From contig NC_037591.1 in assembly GCF_003073045.1 (NCBI RefSeq), positions 26,383,319-26,447,318 on the forward strand: a DNA stretch of 64,000 nucleotides, given 5' to 3'. The translations under genes and the position numbers were made by a program. The notes beneath the pieces are model-generated. The model was not told the DNA's origin and ran no database searches. It was given only the letters and a program-made list of their open reading frames with translations. This stretch comes from Pomacea canaliculata. Lineage: Eukaryota; Mollusca; Gastropoda; Architaenioglossa; Ampullariidae. Positions 62,765 to 64,000 of the stretch are shown here, piece by piece (the stretch's first letter is position 1; each line of letters begins with the position of its first letter).

Positions 62765-64000
62765 TCACGTGACGTACTCCATGCTGAGGTAACATCCTGT
62801 CAGCTCGTACAACAGCATCTGACGGTGTTCTTCCCCTTTAACTTTGCCCAGAAGCCGCACGCTGTCCGCAAAACCATCGTCCAGCTTGTCACCGCCCTTC
62901 TGAAACAAGCCTCTGACCGTCACCAGGCAACCAGGTAAATAGCTTACATCTGTGTGTGATTTATTTATTTACTCCAGGGCCATTGTCATGATAAAACGAC
63001 AAAACCATGATAACACAATGTTACAAACAAAAAATGATAATTTACACTAGCTGACTGGGAAAAGTAGCTATGCAATTACCATAAATAATTATCCAGTCTT
63101 GAAATCATTCTATAGCAAGACTGTTTCTAACTAAAATCTGCATTAAAAAAAGATATAATGAAAAATTCTTTATAGTGATTTTGTCTGTTGATGCAAACAA
63201 TCCACTAAGTTTTGATAAGTTTGGAAGAGTAGAAATTTATAAAAAAATCTCCTATGGACATATCTAACTCGAACATAAAGTCTAAGGTGCAAGTAAGCTT
63301 CAATGCATAATACAAAATATTCTTCTTCAGTTACTTTACATAAGGACATTAAGTCCTGTATAGTGTATTGTCTATGTCCAAAATAATAAACAGCAATAGT
63401 TGAAACGCCAATTTTGCCATTTACTCTACAAGTGCATGTCTAAATTCATTTATAAATAAGTGTTCACGCTGTTCAACACGCCATATGTACATATGATAAT
63501 TCATCGTGTGTACAAAAAATCTCTCTAAGTTCCTAAAAATTAAAGAACAAACTGTCTTGAATCTTGAGCCGAGAGAGTGTGTCAGAGAGTGTAAGATAGT
63601 TGTGGACTACTCACCATGGTCAGGTTGTGATATGTGAGACGGATGAGGTCAGTGAAAGCGCGACTGACGTTGTGTCCAGTGCGGCTGCTCGTCTCATAGT
63701 AGGGTAGCTTCGTGAGGTCACTCATCTAGACAAAAACAGCGATAATAGGTATCTATGTACTGTTTAATTGCTAGTGTAACATTGATAATATGTCTATGGT
63801 TAGAATTAGTTCATCATTTCTAGAAGCTGCATCATATAGTTTAAGATCAAAAGTAATGTAGTATTTATAGGGAAAAAGCAAGGCTTGACAATAGGACCGA
63901 TCGAAATCTTCACAAGGTCCTATGCTGCACGTGAGTGCAAGGAAAAGAAACAACACACGTTAACCCATCACAATGAAGAAACACTAACGCATATTACTAA
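62765..64000 (-). CDS. Ras-superfamily small GTPase, last two coding exons; the rest lies beyond the right edge
   Basis: Penultimate exon 63615-63725 (37 codons) reads MSDLTKLPYYETSSRTGHNV, then SRAFTDLIRLTYHN. The LPYYETSSRTGxNV...AF pattern is the G5 motif and final helix of Rab/Ras-like GTPases. In phase 0 it joins the last exon at 62765-62899 (GGDKLDDGFADSVRLLGK, then ELTGCYLSMEYVT). The product lacks a terminal CaaX or CC prenylation motif. G1 to G4 should lie to the right of the window; none is visible up to 64000. The subfamily cannot be named from this part. The AG used for the last exon was chosen because it alone keeps the frame. Confidence 0.6.

Overview
The window looks like nuclear DNA of an animal, most likely a lophotrochozoan and probably a gastropod mollusc. 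The evidence is AT-rich sequence, small phased exons with GT-AG introns, animal families (Rab8, SV2/SVOP-type transporter, NATD1-like acetyltransferase) and LINE, Tigger, hAT-like and P-type elements. The taxon is an inference; nothing here names a species. No rRNA gene, clear tRNA gene, CRISPR array or bacterial operon was seen.

Layout, left to right. 0-1.5 kb: decayed P-type/THAP9-like transposase. 3.75-8.7 kb (minus): divergent Rab8-like GTPase with a LINE tail and an hAT-like insertion in intron 1. 11.7-17.8 kb (plus), 22.2-28.4 kb (plus) and 31.1-37.8 kb (minus): three paralogues, A, B and C, of an unusual multidomain gene. 20.1-21.6 kb: pogo/Tigger transposon between A and B. 40.5-46.3 kb (minus): 12-exon SV2/SVOP-like transporter. 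47.6-49.6 kb (plus): NATD1-like GNAT protein. 52.3-56.6 kb (minus): canonical Rab8. 57-62.7 kb: no firm gene. 62.8 kb to the edge (minus): 3' exons of another small GTPase.

The A/B/C family is the most interesting content. Spliced by hand, each copy gives a short basic or Gly/Arg-rich N-terminus, a KH-like module, a domain with the GDFD...E-x-K pattern of NERD/PD-(D/E)XK nucleases, a connector, a P-loop superfamily-1-like helicase core (GxPGTGKT, then a DE box), an insert with a conserved His/Cys pattern, and a helicase C-terminal part (GLERK, then MSR). RNA binding, nuclease and helicase in one protein recalls NERD-helicase proteins of prokaryotes and, more loosely, Schlafen-type proteins. 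A role in nucleic-acid surveillance or defence is an inference. A carries frame conflicts, B one conflict that an alternative acceptor could avoid, and C has Lys in place of the putative catalytic Glu and no recognisable part of the helicase insert.

The two Rab genes make the second strong story. Their introns can be aligned by eye at about 90-95 per cent over long stretches, while several exons differ far more and mostly by amino-acid replacements. The divergent copy has altered switch II and G4 motifs, has lost the last intron boundary and ends in a new prenylation-type tail.
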